A DNA stretch of 63,171 bases. It comes from Acidobacteriota bacterium (GTDB lineage: Bacteria > Acidobacteriota > Terriglobia > UBA7540). Every line of letters starts with the position of its first letter. Position 1 is the first letter of the stretch. The stretch lies in NCBI GenBank assembly GCA_021817045.1, contig JAKAWG010000020.1, positions 1 to 63,171 on the forward strand. Direction: 5' to 3'. The translations under genes were made by a program, and so were the position numbers. The notes beneath the pieces are model-generated. The model saw nothing but the letters and a program-made list of their open reading frames with translations, did no database searches and was not told the DNA's origin. This document shows positions 1 to 7,950 of the stretch, piece after piece.

Positions 1-247
1 AGGCCAGCCGCCGGCAAGCGCAGCCCGAAGGAGGAGAAGAAACGCCAAGTCCTTCGCTTGGCTCACGGCAGGGGAAGCAGAAAGACGAGACCGCCGGTAA
101 CGGCGCAGGGGCACAGCAAGCGGGCAACACAGAAAATTCTGGAACGAAGCCTACCAGGCCTTTAGAATCAACACCAGAATCGCCCGGCCACCCATCCCGT
201 GACGCCATAAGCGCTAACTTAACGGCAGGGCGCTGGCCGTGCGCAGG

Positions 248-449
248 TCCCGCGAAGCGGGATACGGTGAATAGCCGTAGGTGGAACCTACGCATAGCAG
301 GAAAAAGATCGATCAGCCCCGTCAGGGGCTGAATTTGGGGTCTGGTGGGAAGCGGTGTACGACCCCTGCGGGGTCGCGATGTTGGCTTGGGGCTTCGGTT
401 TCCGTAGGTTGCACCTACGGCTATTCATGGGATTGCCCTTCGGGCAATC
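248..449. repeat. Cluster of six short palindromes
   Basis: Six consecutive perfect stem-loops lie in about 200 bp: 248-262 (6-bp arms, loop GAA), 276-292 (7-bp, loop GGA), 313-332 (8-bp, loop GTCA), 360-376 (7-bp, loop TGC), 403-419 (7-bp, loop TGC) and 431-449 (8-bp, loop TTC). The second and fifth belong to 24-bp segments (269-292 and 403-426) that are inverted copies of each other with one mismatch. This resembles the small palindromic intergenic elements common in Acidobacteria and Planctomycetes. No transposase is nearby. Confidence 0.7.
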
Positions 450-487
450 CTCGATGCCACCCGATGGTAAGGGGAATCGATTTTTGT

Positions 488-517
488 TTGACAATCGCCA
501 TTTCGGCTTAGTAGGGT
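488..517 (+). promoter_or_regulatory. Weak candidate sigma70 promoter
   Basis: A perfect TTGACA lies at 488-493, followed by 18 nt and a poor -10 (TAGGGT, 512-517). It sits directly before the ATG at 529, so the message would be nearly leaderless. Only the -35 is convincing. Confidence 0.25.
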
Positions 518-528
518 TGGTCTACTGT

Positions 529-2862
529 ATGAGCACACGGATACCCAGGCGGGCCTTTCTTCGTGCTTTCGGAATGGCAGGCGCCGCTTTGACAGCCGGT
601 AGCCGCGCCCAGTGCTTTTCTGACAGCGGGCCTTCCTCCAGTTCCCCCCAACCGGCTCAAGAGGGTCAGGCGACTGGGATGGGAGGTCTCCAAAGCCACG
701 GCATGACGGACAAGGCCCTGTCTACTACCGATGTCTCCGGAGAGTCTCAGGCTGAATATCTCTTCCGACTTTTCAAGAAGCCTCCAATCTACCCCCAGGA
801 TTTACAACTCATTGCCGCAGCCAGGGGACGAGCGCTGGCTTCGGGCCTCAAGGATTTTCAGGAGGAGTTGGAGGATTTGAGCCATCAGGATACGAAAAAG
901 AGCGTGTACCTGAGAATGCTGGGATACAAGGATCTTGCTCAACTTTGGAGCTACGAAGGGCATATGCAGAGAGCAATAGAAAATTTCCGCTTGGAGTATA
1001 AAAGCGCCGGCGCGTTGGGACTAACAGACAAACAGCTCGAGATAGAGGAACAAATTGGGATCGCCGAGATGCGGCAAGGGGAAAACGAGAATTGCAGAGA
1101 ACATCATAACGTCAAGAGTTGCATTTTCCCGTTGTGTCCGGAGGCGCAGTACACGCAGACATCCCCCTCGGAAAATGCAATCCGGCATTTCCTCGAATAC
1201 TTGAGCAAGGAGCCTGGCGACCTGGAGGTAAGATGGTTGCTCAATCTAACGAATATGACACTCGGAACCTATCCGCAAGGCGTTGCGCGGAAGTACGTCA
1301 TTCCTCCACAAGTGTTTAGATCGGCGGAGGACATAGGAGAATTCACGGACGTAGCTCCCGCGCTCGGGCTGAATCTATTCGACATGGCCGGCGGCGTCAT
1401 CATCGATGACTTCGATAACGACGGGCTTCTCGACGTCGTAGTTTCGAGCTACGACGCAGGCTCGTGTCTCCGCTATTTTCACAATAATGGTAACGGAACT
1501 TTCAGCGACCGGACTGAGCAGGCAGGGTTCTCTGAGCAGTTAGGTGGATTGAACATTATCCAGACTGATTATAACAATGATGGCTGGCTCGACATACTTG
1601 TGATGCGCGGCGCGTGGGAAGAGCCGATTCGGAAATCGCTGCTTAGAAATAACGGTGACGGAACCTTTACAGATGTTACGGCAGTCGCTGGTCTTGCCCT
1701 TCCTGCGACCAGGAGTCCAACCGCGGTGTGGGCCGACTTTGATAACGATGGTTGGCTGGACCTCTTTGTGGGAAATGAATTTTCTCCCAGCCAGTTGTTT
1801 CACAATAACGGGGACGGGACATTCACCGATGTCGCCCGGCGCGCGGGGGTCGCCCAGAGTGCTTTCACGAAGGGGGTGGTGGCTGGCGATTATGACAACG
1901 ACGGTTACAGCGACATTTACGTCTCAAATTTGGGCGCCAAAAACTTCCTCTACCATAATAATGGCGATGGAACTTTCACGAACGTTGCCCGCCTCTTGCA
2001 AGTGGAGCGCCCCCTCCTAAGCTTTCCCGCATGGTTCTTCGACTACAACAATGACGGCTGGCTCGACCTGTACGTTTCAGCTTTTACACCCTCCCTAACA
2101 CAAATCGTGCGGAGTTACCTGGGACTCGCCGTTCCGCAAGATGATATGCCTCGGCTTTACAGGAATACGGGCAAGGGAACATTCGAGGACGTGACCGCAG
2201 AAGTCGGGCTCGCGCGCGCACTGATGACGATGGGAGCGAATTTCGGCGATGTCGACAATGATGGGTTTTTGGATTTCTATCTAGGAACGGGCAATCCATC
2301 CTATGCCGCCTTGATTCCCAATCTCTTGTTCCGGAACCACGAAGGGAAGTATTTTGCCGACATTACGACTTCGTCGGGGACTGGATCTCTCCAAAAGGGA
2401 CATGGCGTTGCGTTCGCGGACATTAACAATGACGGACAAGTAGAAATCTTTTGCAAGCTCGGCGGTGCAACGCCTGGCGACCGGTACTTCAGCGCCTTGT
2501 ACCGAAACCCAGGTCACCACGAGAACAATTGGATCACGATTAAGCTTGTGGGTGCGAAGACGAATCGTGCGGCGCTCGGGGCCCGTATTAAGCTCACCGT
2601 CACCGCTCACAATGGCAAGCGCCAGGATATCTACCGCCACGTGACGAGCGGGGGGTCTTTCGGTGCTTCACCCCTCCGCCAACACATCGGGATAGGAAAG
2701 GCGCCAAGGATAGATGCGCTCGAGGTCTGGTGGCCTACAAGCAAAACGCGCCAGGTCTTCCACAACATAGACCCGAACCAGTTCATTGAGGTAAAAGAAT
2801 TTGAAAGCTCTTTTGTCAAGCTCAAATGTCCAACATTCGTAATGCCGCAGGTTCGTCAATAG
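529..2862 (+). CDS. Tat-exported FG-GAP/VCBS repeat protein with ASPIC_UnbV domain (CRTAC1-like)
   Basis: This is a secreted beta-propeller protein of 777 aa. The start at 529 is chosen because it places a twin-arginine signal (RRAFLRAFG, from residue 7) at the N-terminus. Residues of about 60-280 are helical and TPR-like. From residue 293 (DDFDNDGLLD) to about 640 there are at least seven calcium-loop FG-GAP/VCBS motifs of the DxDNDGxxD or DYNNDGWLD type. The last 100 residues form an ASPIC_UnbV domain (GARIKLTV...GGSFGAS...ALEVWWPTS). The protein is a clear paralogue of the one at 7951-10596 but lacks its parvulin domain. It converges on the minus-strand operon that ends at 3026. The family has no established biochemical role; adhesion or scaffold function at the cell surface is inferred from the propeller fold. 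Confidence 0.9.
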   Translation: MSTRIPRRAFLRAFGMAGAALTAGSRAQCFSDSGPSSSSPQPAQEGQATGMGGLQSHGMTDKALSTTDVSGESQAEYLFRLFKKPPIYPQDLQLIAAARGRALASGLKDFQEELEDLSHQDTKKSVYLRMLGYKDLAQLWSYEGHMQRAIENFRLEYKSAGALGLTDKQLEIEEQIGIAEMRQGENENCREHHNVKSCIFPLCPEAQYTQTSPSENAIRHFLEYLSKEPGDLEVRWLLNLTNMTLGTYPQGVARKYVIPPQVFRSAEDIGEFTDVAPALGLNLFDMAGGVIIDDFDNDGLLDVVVSSYDAGSCLRYFHNNGNGTFSDRTEQAGFSEQLGGLNIIQTDYNNDGWLDILVMRGAWEEPIRKSLLRNNGDGTFTDVTAVAGLALPATRSPTAVWADFDNDGWLDLFVGNEFSPSQLFHNNGDGTFTDVARRAGVAQSAFTKGVVAGDYDNDGYSDIYVSNLGAKNFLYHNNGDGTFTNVARLLQVERPLLSFPAWFFDYNNDGWLDLYVSAFTPSLTQIVRSYLGLAVPQDDMPRLYRNTGKGTFEDVTAEVGLARALMTMGANFGDVDNDGFLDFYLGTGNPSYAALIPNLLFRNHEGKYFADITTSSGTGSLQKGHGVAFADINNDGQVEIFCKLGGATPGDRYFSALYRNPGHHENNWITIKLVGAKTNRAALGARIKLTVTAHNGKRQDIYRHVTSGGSFGASPLRQHIGIGKAPRIDALEVWWPTSKTRQVFHNIDPNQFIEVKEFESSFVKLKCPTFVMPQVRQ

Positions 2863-2868
2863 CCATTT

Positions 2869-3011
2869 GGAGTGCGGTAGCTTGCTACCGCTTTGGCCGC
2901 GAAACACCCCGCCGCTTCGCGGCTCCCCTCCTTACAAAGGAGGGGAATCAGGAGTGGTTTTGCGGCCAGCAAGCTGGCCTTGTGCAAAGCGGCGGCAAGC
3001 CGCCGCAGTCC
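2869..3011. repeat. Inverted pair of palindromic repeats between convergent genes
   Basis: A 27-bp hairpin element at 2869-2895 recurs in inverse orientation at 2985-3011 with 23 of 27 bases matching. The differences include the stem, GGTAGC/GCTACC in one copy and GGCGGC/GCCGCC in the other, so base pairing is kept in both. Another stem-loop (cccctcc-ttacaaa-ggagggg) lies between them. The element fills the gap between two convergent genes and could act as a bidirectional terminator, although no T tract follows. Confidence 0.65.
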
Positions 3012-3025
3012 AAAGCTTCGCAGGG

Positions 3026-4327
3026 CTACTTCTTCTTGGCTGGAGCGTATTTTTGAAAGAGTTCTCGCTCTTTCGCGGCTTGGTCGGTTTTGCCCATTCG
3101 GAGATATACCTGCATGAGGAGGCGATAATTCGAGGGGTCGCGCGGGTTGTCGCGAGTGGCCAAGTTGAGAGCGGCTTCGGCCTCGGCAAGGTTTCCTAGG
3201 GATAGCTCGGCGAGACCAAGGAAATGATAGACCTCGCCCGGGTATGGCGTGTGGACTGCCAGAGCAGCGTTCAGATACGGGATCGCCCGCGCCGGATCGC
3301 CCTTGGCAACCCAATATTCTCCCAGGCGCCGATTCGATTCTTCATCCATGGGATTAAGGAGCAGTTCGGCTTGAAACTCGTTTGCAGCAAGAGCGAACTG
3401 GCGCTGCCGCCAATAAATCTCGCCCATGGCGCGATGCGCGCCCTCCAAATTGGGCTTCAGATTGAGCGCCCTCTGATATTGAAGCAGCGCTCCAACCGTT
3501 ATGCCTTGCCATGCCAGTTCCTGTCCCTTCAGCTCGTCAACGCGGTAGGAATGCGGGCTAAGCTTTGCGATGCGATTGTAATAATTCTGCGCGCTCTCGC
3601 GGTAAGCTTGCACCAACAACGAATCGGCTTGAGCGCCGATTCGATCGTCGTCGGAAGCGCGCCGCAAGTAGGGAACGGCAGACTCCGGCTGGTGGTCAGC
3701 CAGGAGCGCCGAGCCAAGCCATAGGCTTGCCTCCGGGAGATCAGGCTTAAGCCTCAACGCGCGGCGTAACGGGCTCAAGGCTTCGCTAAAGCGCCCGGTT
3801 CGATAATAAGAGATGCCCAGAAAGAGGTCGGAACCCCAAAGGGACGAGTCAAGCGACAGAGCATGTTTAAGTGGTGGAATAGCGACATTGAATCGACCCG
3901 CCAGGTAATAGACCAGCCCGAGGCGCTGGAGAACATCGGGCCGGTTTGGATGTGTGGAGAGGAATTTCTGATATAGGGCAGCGGCCGCAAGAAAGTCGCG
4001 TTTTGTTTCCGCCGCCCTGGCCTGGGCCAGCAGCTCTTGCGCGGCAGGGGGGCTCGCAGCCTGCGTCTGGGCTAAGAGCTTGGCCGGCAACAAGCTGGCA
4101 AGCGCCACCAACACCGCCAGAGCCAGCCGACGCAGGAGCTGTCCAGGAGTCAACCGCCTCAAGCAGAGGCGCCAAGACTCCGAGAAGCACCAAGAAGAAG
4201 TCATCCGCGGGCACTTCTGAACTTTGCGGCTTTGCGTGTTTGCGTGGCGTCTTTTCTGTGTAAGCCCGATTCCTTCATCGGCTTGCAGCGCCGGACCGAA
4301 CGTGAGGACAGGGTGCACCGCGGTCAT
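3026..4327 (-). CDS. TPR repeat protein, exported
   Basis: This is a tetratricopeptide protein of 433 aa from the ATG at 4327, whose ATGA overlaps the stop of the preceding FG-GAP gene and has AGGA 7 nt upstream, pointing to translational coupling. An alternative ATG at 4204 would place the hydrophobic signal (LALAVLVALASLLPAKLLA) near the N-terminus and would exclude a tandem octamer repeat at 4223-4246 from the coding region. About eight TPR units follow (for example LGLVYYLAGRFNVAIPPLKHAL), so the protein probably binds partners in the periplasm. It is the last gene of the four-gene operon 10596-3026. The substrate or partner is unknown; the neighbouring FG-GAP proteins are the obvious candidates. 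Confidence 0.85.
   Translation of the reverse strand: MTAVHPVLTFGPALQADEGIGLTQKRRHANTQSRKVQKCPRMTSSWCFSESWRLCLRRLTPGQLLRRLALAVLVALASLLPAKLLAQTQAASPPAAQELLAQARAAETKRDFLAAAALYQKFLSTHPNRPDVLQRLGLVYYLAGRFNVAIPPLKHALSLDSSLWGSDLFLGISYYRTGRFSEALSPLRRALRLKPDLPEASLWLGSALLADHQPESAVPYLRRASDDDRIGAQADSLLVQAYRESAQNYYNRIAKLSPHSYRVDELKGQELAWQGITVGALLQYQRALNLKPNLEGAHRAMGEIYWRQRQFALAANEFQAELLLNPMDEESNRRLGEYWVAKGDPARAIPYLNAALAVHTPYPGEVYHFLGLAELSLGNLAEAEAALNLATRDNPRDPSNYRLLMQVYLRMGKTDQAAKERELFQKYAPAKKK
4223..4246. repeat. Tandem octamer repeat
   Basis: Three direct 8-bp units stand head to tail (tttgcggc, tttgcgtg, tttgcgtg). They lie inside the possible N-terminal extension of the TPR gene, between its two candidate starts, and look like intergenic low-complexity sequence rather than codons under protein selection. 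Confidence 0.6.
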
Positions 4328-6078
4328 CGCTTTTTCCTGAAGGGCTTGTAAGGCGATGCGATTCGGCCTTGTCCCTCGCGCACGGCGACCGCCTGATTGG
4401 CCGCAAGGTCAAGCAATCGGTCCACGTGCCCGCTCGGCCAGTGGATCTCAACCGAGTCAACTTTTTGGTGGCTTCCAAGGCCGAAGTGAAGCCGCATATC
4501 ACACTGCGAATAGAATGCACAACCCGTCCGCACGCGGTCGTATTGCACGAGGTCGCCGGCGACAACCTTGACCAGCGCCCCGATGCCGTCACGGTTGCTC
4601 TTCGTTCCGGCGGTCTTCACCTGAAGCCAGTTCCCAGCACGGTTGCCTCCGTCGTTGCGCAGCACAACGGGGCGGTCGTCAATGCAGATGATGGCAGCGT
4701 CCAAGTCGCCGTCGTTATCGTAGTCGCAGCAGGCGCCACCCCGCCCGGGAATGTACAGATCGCCCAGGCCCAGCTCAGCCTCAACCTCACGAAACCTGCG
4801 GTTGTGCAAGTTTTCAAAAATTTGCGGGCGCTGGCGATAAGGAGCGCGCATTTTGCCGCCCAACGCCTCAATGTAAATGTGCCCTTCAACGCAAAAAATA
4901 TCCTTCCAGCCGTCGTTGTTGTAATCAAGGAAGAAGGTGGACCAGCCTTGGAAGGGAATGGTCGGCGTGCCGATGCCGGAAGGGTAGGAGATGTCGTCAA
5001 AGACGCCGTGGCCGACGTTATGAAAAAGCGTGAAGTTGTCGTCGGCAAACGTCGTTACGAAAAGGTCCATCCAGCCGTCGTTATCGATATCGCCCACTGC
5101 CAGCCCCATGTTGGATTGCACGTGGCCATCGCCGTTGTACGCCATGCCAGCGAGCACGCCCATTTCCTCGAAGGTTCCGTCGCCTTTGTTGTGGTAGAAA
5201 TAGTTGGGAACCGAATCGTTCATCACCAGGATGTCCGGCCGGCCGTCACCGTCGATGTCCTCGAAAGCGACCGCGAAGCCGTAGCGGAGTTGACTGTCAG
5301 TGACGCCCGCTTTTGCTGTGACCTCCGTAAAGGTTCCATCTCCGTTGTTGTGGTAGAGCGCATCGGGCGCGCCCGGCAGACCCAATGGGCCGCAAGCGGT
5401 CACGGGCACGCCTTCGAAGCTACAGTGCAGGTGCGGCGGATGTCTCAGGTCCAGATTAATGTAGCCGGAGACATAAAGATCGAGATACCCGTCGTTATCG
5501 TAGTCGCCAAAAGCTGCTCCGCCGCTCCAGATGATGTTATCCCCCGCCACGCCCGCCTTGGCCGTCACGTCCGTGAAAGTGCCGTTGCCGTTGTTGCGAT
5601 AAAGGATGTTGGGGCCATAGTTGTAAACGAAAATATCGACAAAGCCGTCGTTATTATAGTCAGCAGCCACGGCGCCGACGCCCCAACCCTTTCCTGGCAC
5701 GCCGGCCTGAAGCGTCACGTCGGTAAAGGTACCGTCGCCATTGTTCCGATAAAGATAATTTCGCGGCGGTTCGCCGGGCAGGGAAGGGCTCAGCATCCAC
5801 TCGAGCGTCGAGCCGTTGACGATGTAGAGATCAACATAACCGTCGTTGTTGTAATCAAACCAAACGCATCCGCTGCCATTAACTTCGAGAATCGAGCGCT
5901 TGTCTTTGCTGCCGCAGACGATCAGCGGCGTAATGCCAGCCTCGGCCGCGACGTTGCGAAAGGTGATGTCCGCCTCCGTCGCTGCCTGCGCTGCCGCGGG
6001 ATTTTTCCGCGGTGTCGCACCGACAAGTGTTGCGGACGCCGCGAGCCGGCGCAAGAATTCTCTTCTCTTTAGACCCAT
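4324..6078 (-). CDS. Tat-exported FG-GAP/ASPIC_UnbV protein (CRTAC1-like, short form)
   Basis: The protein is 584 aa. A twin-arginine signal (KRREFLRRLAAS, residues 4-15) is followed by FG-GAP/VCBS repeats with calcium loops (DYNNDGYVD, DYNNDGFVD, DYDNDGYLD, DIDGDGRPD, DIDNDGWMD, DYNNDGWKD, DYDNDGDLD) and a C-terminal ASPIC_UnbV domain (GIGALVKVV...FGLGSHQKVDSVEIHWPSG). It lacks the helical N-terminal half of the two larger paralogues. The start lies 3 nt after the stop of the upstream TPR gene, and its stop overlaps the next start, so it is tightly co-transcribed. A surface or periplasmic scaffold role is inferred; no catalytic residues are evident. Confidence 0.9.
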   Translation of the reverse strand: MGLKRREFLRRLAASATLVGATPRKNPAAAQAATEADITFRNVAAEAGITPLIVCGSKDKRSILEVNGSGCVWFDYNNDGYVDLYIVNGSTLEWMLSPSLPGEPPRNYLYRNNGDGTFTDVTLQAGVPGKGWGVGAVAADYNNDGFVDIFVYNYGPNILYRNNGNGTFTDVTAKAGVAGDNIIWSGGAAFGDYDNDGYLDLYVSGYINLDLRHPPHLHCSFEGVPVTACGPLGLPGAPDALYHNNGDGTFTEVTAKAGVTDSQLRYGFAVAFEDIDGDGRPDILVMNDSVPNYFYHNKGDGTFEEMGVLAGMAYNGDGHVQSNMGLAVGDIDNDGWMDLFVTTFADDNFTLFHNVGHGVFDDISYPSGIGTPTIPFQGWSTFFLDYNNDGWKDIFCVEGHIYIEALGGKMRAPYRQRPQIFENLHNRRFREVEAELGLGDLYIPGRGGACCDYDNDGDLDAAIICIDDRPVVLRNDGGNRAGNWLQVKTAGTKSNRDGIGALVKVVAGDLVQYDRVRTGCAFYSQCDMRLHFGLGSHQKVDSVEIHWPSGHVDRLLDLAANQAVAVREGQGRIASPYKPFRKKR

Positions 6079-6081
6079 TTG

Positions 6082-7848
6082 TCACAACCGCCCGTTGCTG
6101 GCCGTCTGGGAAGGATAACTGCGCGGTGCATGGGCGTTCCTCGTGGCCACTTCGCTGGCGTGTAGCTTTTGAAACATCGATTCCGCCTGCACAGCTTTCT
6201 CTCGTTGACCTAACCGCATGTAGACCTGCACTAGGTCAAAGTAGAGCTGTGAATCATCCGGTCGAACCGTTACGGCGTGCTGAAGTTCGGAAAGAGCTTC
6301 CGCGAGGAGCTTGAGGCTAATCAAGCTTTCCGCGATCCCGTTCAACGCAAGCTCGTTCGTGGGCGCAATGTTTCTGGCCTTGCGAAAGTTGGTGAGAGCC
6401 GTCTTGTATTGCCCGCTTTTGGATAGAATGTCTCCCATCAGGTCGTAGGGTTCAACGAGAGTCGGGTTCATGCTAATGGCTTTCTCCGCATACGGGCGGG
6501 CCTGCTGGTAATTACCGATGTTGGCGAGTTGCTGGCCTACTTCGTAGACCGCGCGCGCATCGTGAGGAAAGCGCTGCGCGGTTTCCTGCGCCGCCTTCAA
6601 AGCGTCTTGGAAATTGTCTTCCCGCTGATAAGCGTCGATGAGGAGGTATCGCGGGCCCAGATTGCCTGGGTCCTGCTTGATAGCCGCTTGCAAACACAGG
6701 ATCGCGTTCGCCACATACTGCCCGGCCAAATACTGCTCTCCGAGGAGGGCCAGGATGCGCGGATCGTCCGGTGCTGCCCGCTTGGCCACCCGGAGGCGCT
6801 TGATGGCTTCCCGGTTGTTGTTTTGGTTCACGTAGATCACAGCCAGAAGCTTGTTGACTTCCGGCGAATCCGGCTGGAGTTTCAGCGCGCGGTTCAATTG
6901 CGCCTCAGCCTCTGAAGTTCGGCCCAGCTTGAGCAAGGTAAGACCCAGGTTGAAATGCGGCTCAAAGGAGTTGGGTGCGAGTGCGATGGCCCGCTCGAAA
7001 GGCTCGATAGCTTCGGAATAAAGACCGCCTTTGCCGAGCAATACCCCCTCGGAATCTAGGATTTCAGGGTCCTGGTGCGCGCTTGCCGTGTTCAGAACCA
7101 GTGCCCGGAGCGCGTGCACCTGGTCCGTCTGGTGGGAATGAATTGCCTCGGCAAGCTGCAAAAGCCTTCGAATCGACGCCTGGTCAGTGTTCTTCAGGCG
7201 GCTCGACGCCGCGAACTCCTGGCGAGCCTGAGCCATGTGGTGCTCGCTCTGGTCAATGCGTCCCAATTCGTAGTAGAGCGAGCCGTCCCAAGGTGTTTCC
7301 GCAAGAGCTGCTTCAAAGCGTTCCCTGGCTTGGACAAGCTTTCCCTCATCGAGATAGACCTCGCCCAACCGCTTATTGGTGTCGTAAAGCGCGGGACCCA
7401 GTTGCAGGACGTCTTCATAAAAGACGACCGCGCTCTTAGGGTCGCCCAGAGACTGGGCGATTCGCGCCAGGAAATAGCAGGTGTAGGCATTGTGCGGGTC
7501 AAGCTGCCGAGCCTTTTCAAATTCTGCCTTCGCCGCTCCCCAGTCATTCAGCGTCCATAGCGTGTAACCTAGGTAGTGATGAATGCTCGCCTGGTCGGGA
7601 GCCAGGCGGTCTGCCTGGCGGAGTAGGGGAAGCGCCTCGGAATAGTGCCCGGCCCGGAGGAGCACCGCAGCTTTTTCGAAGAGTTGACGTGCTTGGACGA
7701 TTGAGCCGGAAGGTTGTAACGCAGCGCGCCTGCCCGCCTTAGTTGCTGGGCGTCCGCCCTGATTTTGAGTCTGAGGGCGCCCGGAAGCAGCAACCAGTAA
7801 CACGGCGACGGCCGCTACCGTCCCAAGTCGTTGCGGACGAAAGCGCAT
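6082..7848 (-). CDS. TPR repeat protein, exported
   Basis: The protein is 588 aa from the ATG at 7848, chosen because it begins directly with a signal peptide (MRFRPQRLGTVAAVAVLLVAAS). In-frame starts at 7869 and 7887 would only lengthen the n-region. The rest is about a dozen TPR units (for example PNSFEPHFNLGLTLLKLGRTSEAEA, broken here for length), typical of a periplasmic protein-protein scaffold. It lies between the two FG-GAP genes of the operon, 3 nt before the next gene. It resembles the TPR protein at 3026-4327 in layout, so the operon looks like a duplicated FG-GAP plus TPR module. Specific function unknown. Confidence 0.85.
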   Translation of the reverse strand: MRFRPQRLGTVAAVAVLLVAASGRPQTQNQGGRPATKAGRRAALQPSGSIVQARQLFEKAAVLLRAGHYSEALPLLRQADRLAPDQASIHHYLGYTLWTLNDWGAAKAEFEKARQLDPHNAYTCYFLARIAQSLGDPKSAVVFYEDVLQLGPALYDTNKRLGEVYLDEGKLVQARERFEAALAETPWDGSLYYELGRIDQSEHHMAQARQEFAASSRLKNTDQASIRRLLQLAEAIHSHQTDQVHALRALVLNTASAHQDPEILDSEGVLLGKGGLYSEAIEPFERAIALAPNSFEPHFNLGLTLLKLGRTSEAEAQLNRALKLQPDSPEVNKLLAVIYVNQNNNREAIKRLRVAKRAAPDDPRILALLGEQYLAGQYVANAILCLQAAIKQDPGNLGPRYLLIDAYQREDNFQDALKAAQETAQRFPHDARAVYEVGQQLANIGNYQQARPYAEKAISMNPTLVEPYDLMGDILSKSGQYKTALTNFRKARNIAPTNELALNGIAESLISLKLLAEALSELQHAVTVRPDDSQLYFDLVQVYMRLGQREKAVQAESMFQKLHASEVATRNAHAPRSYPSQTASNGRL

Positions 7849-7950
7849 CGGGACTATAGTGTAAAGCATTCCCAGTTCCAGTGACAACCGCGGAACGACG
7901 CTTTGCCAAACGAGCGGGGTCTCTTTCCGCTCGCGCGCAAGCTTTTCGCG

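Larger units (their letters stand above)
1..528. other. Left-edge intergenic region
   Basis: No convincing gene. One forward frame stays open from base 3 to a stop near 330 and reads as a polar, Gln/Gly/Pro/Glu-rich tail. It could be the C-terminus of a protein starting outside the window, but its last third runs through hairpin repeats and looks non-coding. From 248 to 449 the region is packed with short hairpins, listed separately. Confidence 0.5.

Noticed and set aside
4369..6072. 567-codon open frame on the plus strand
   Set aside because: It is the antisense of the FG-GAP gene at 4324-6078. It is open because of the codon bias of Asp/Asn/Gly-rich repeats, and its product has no domain.
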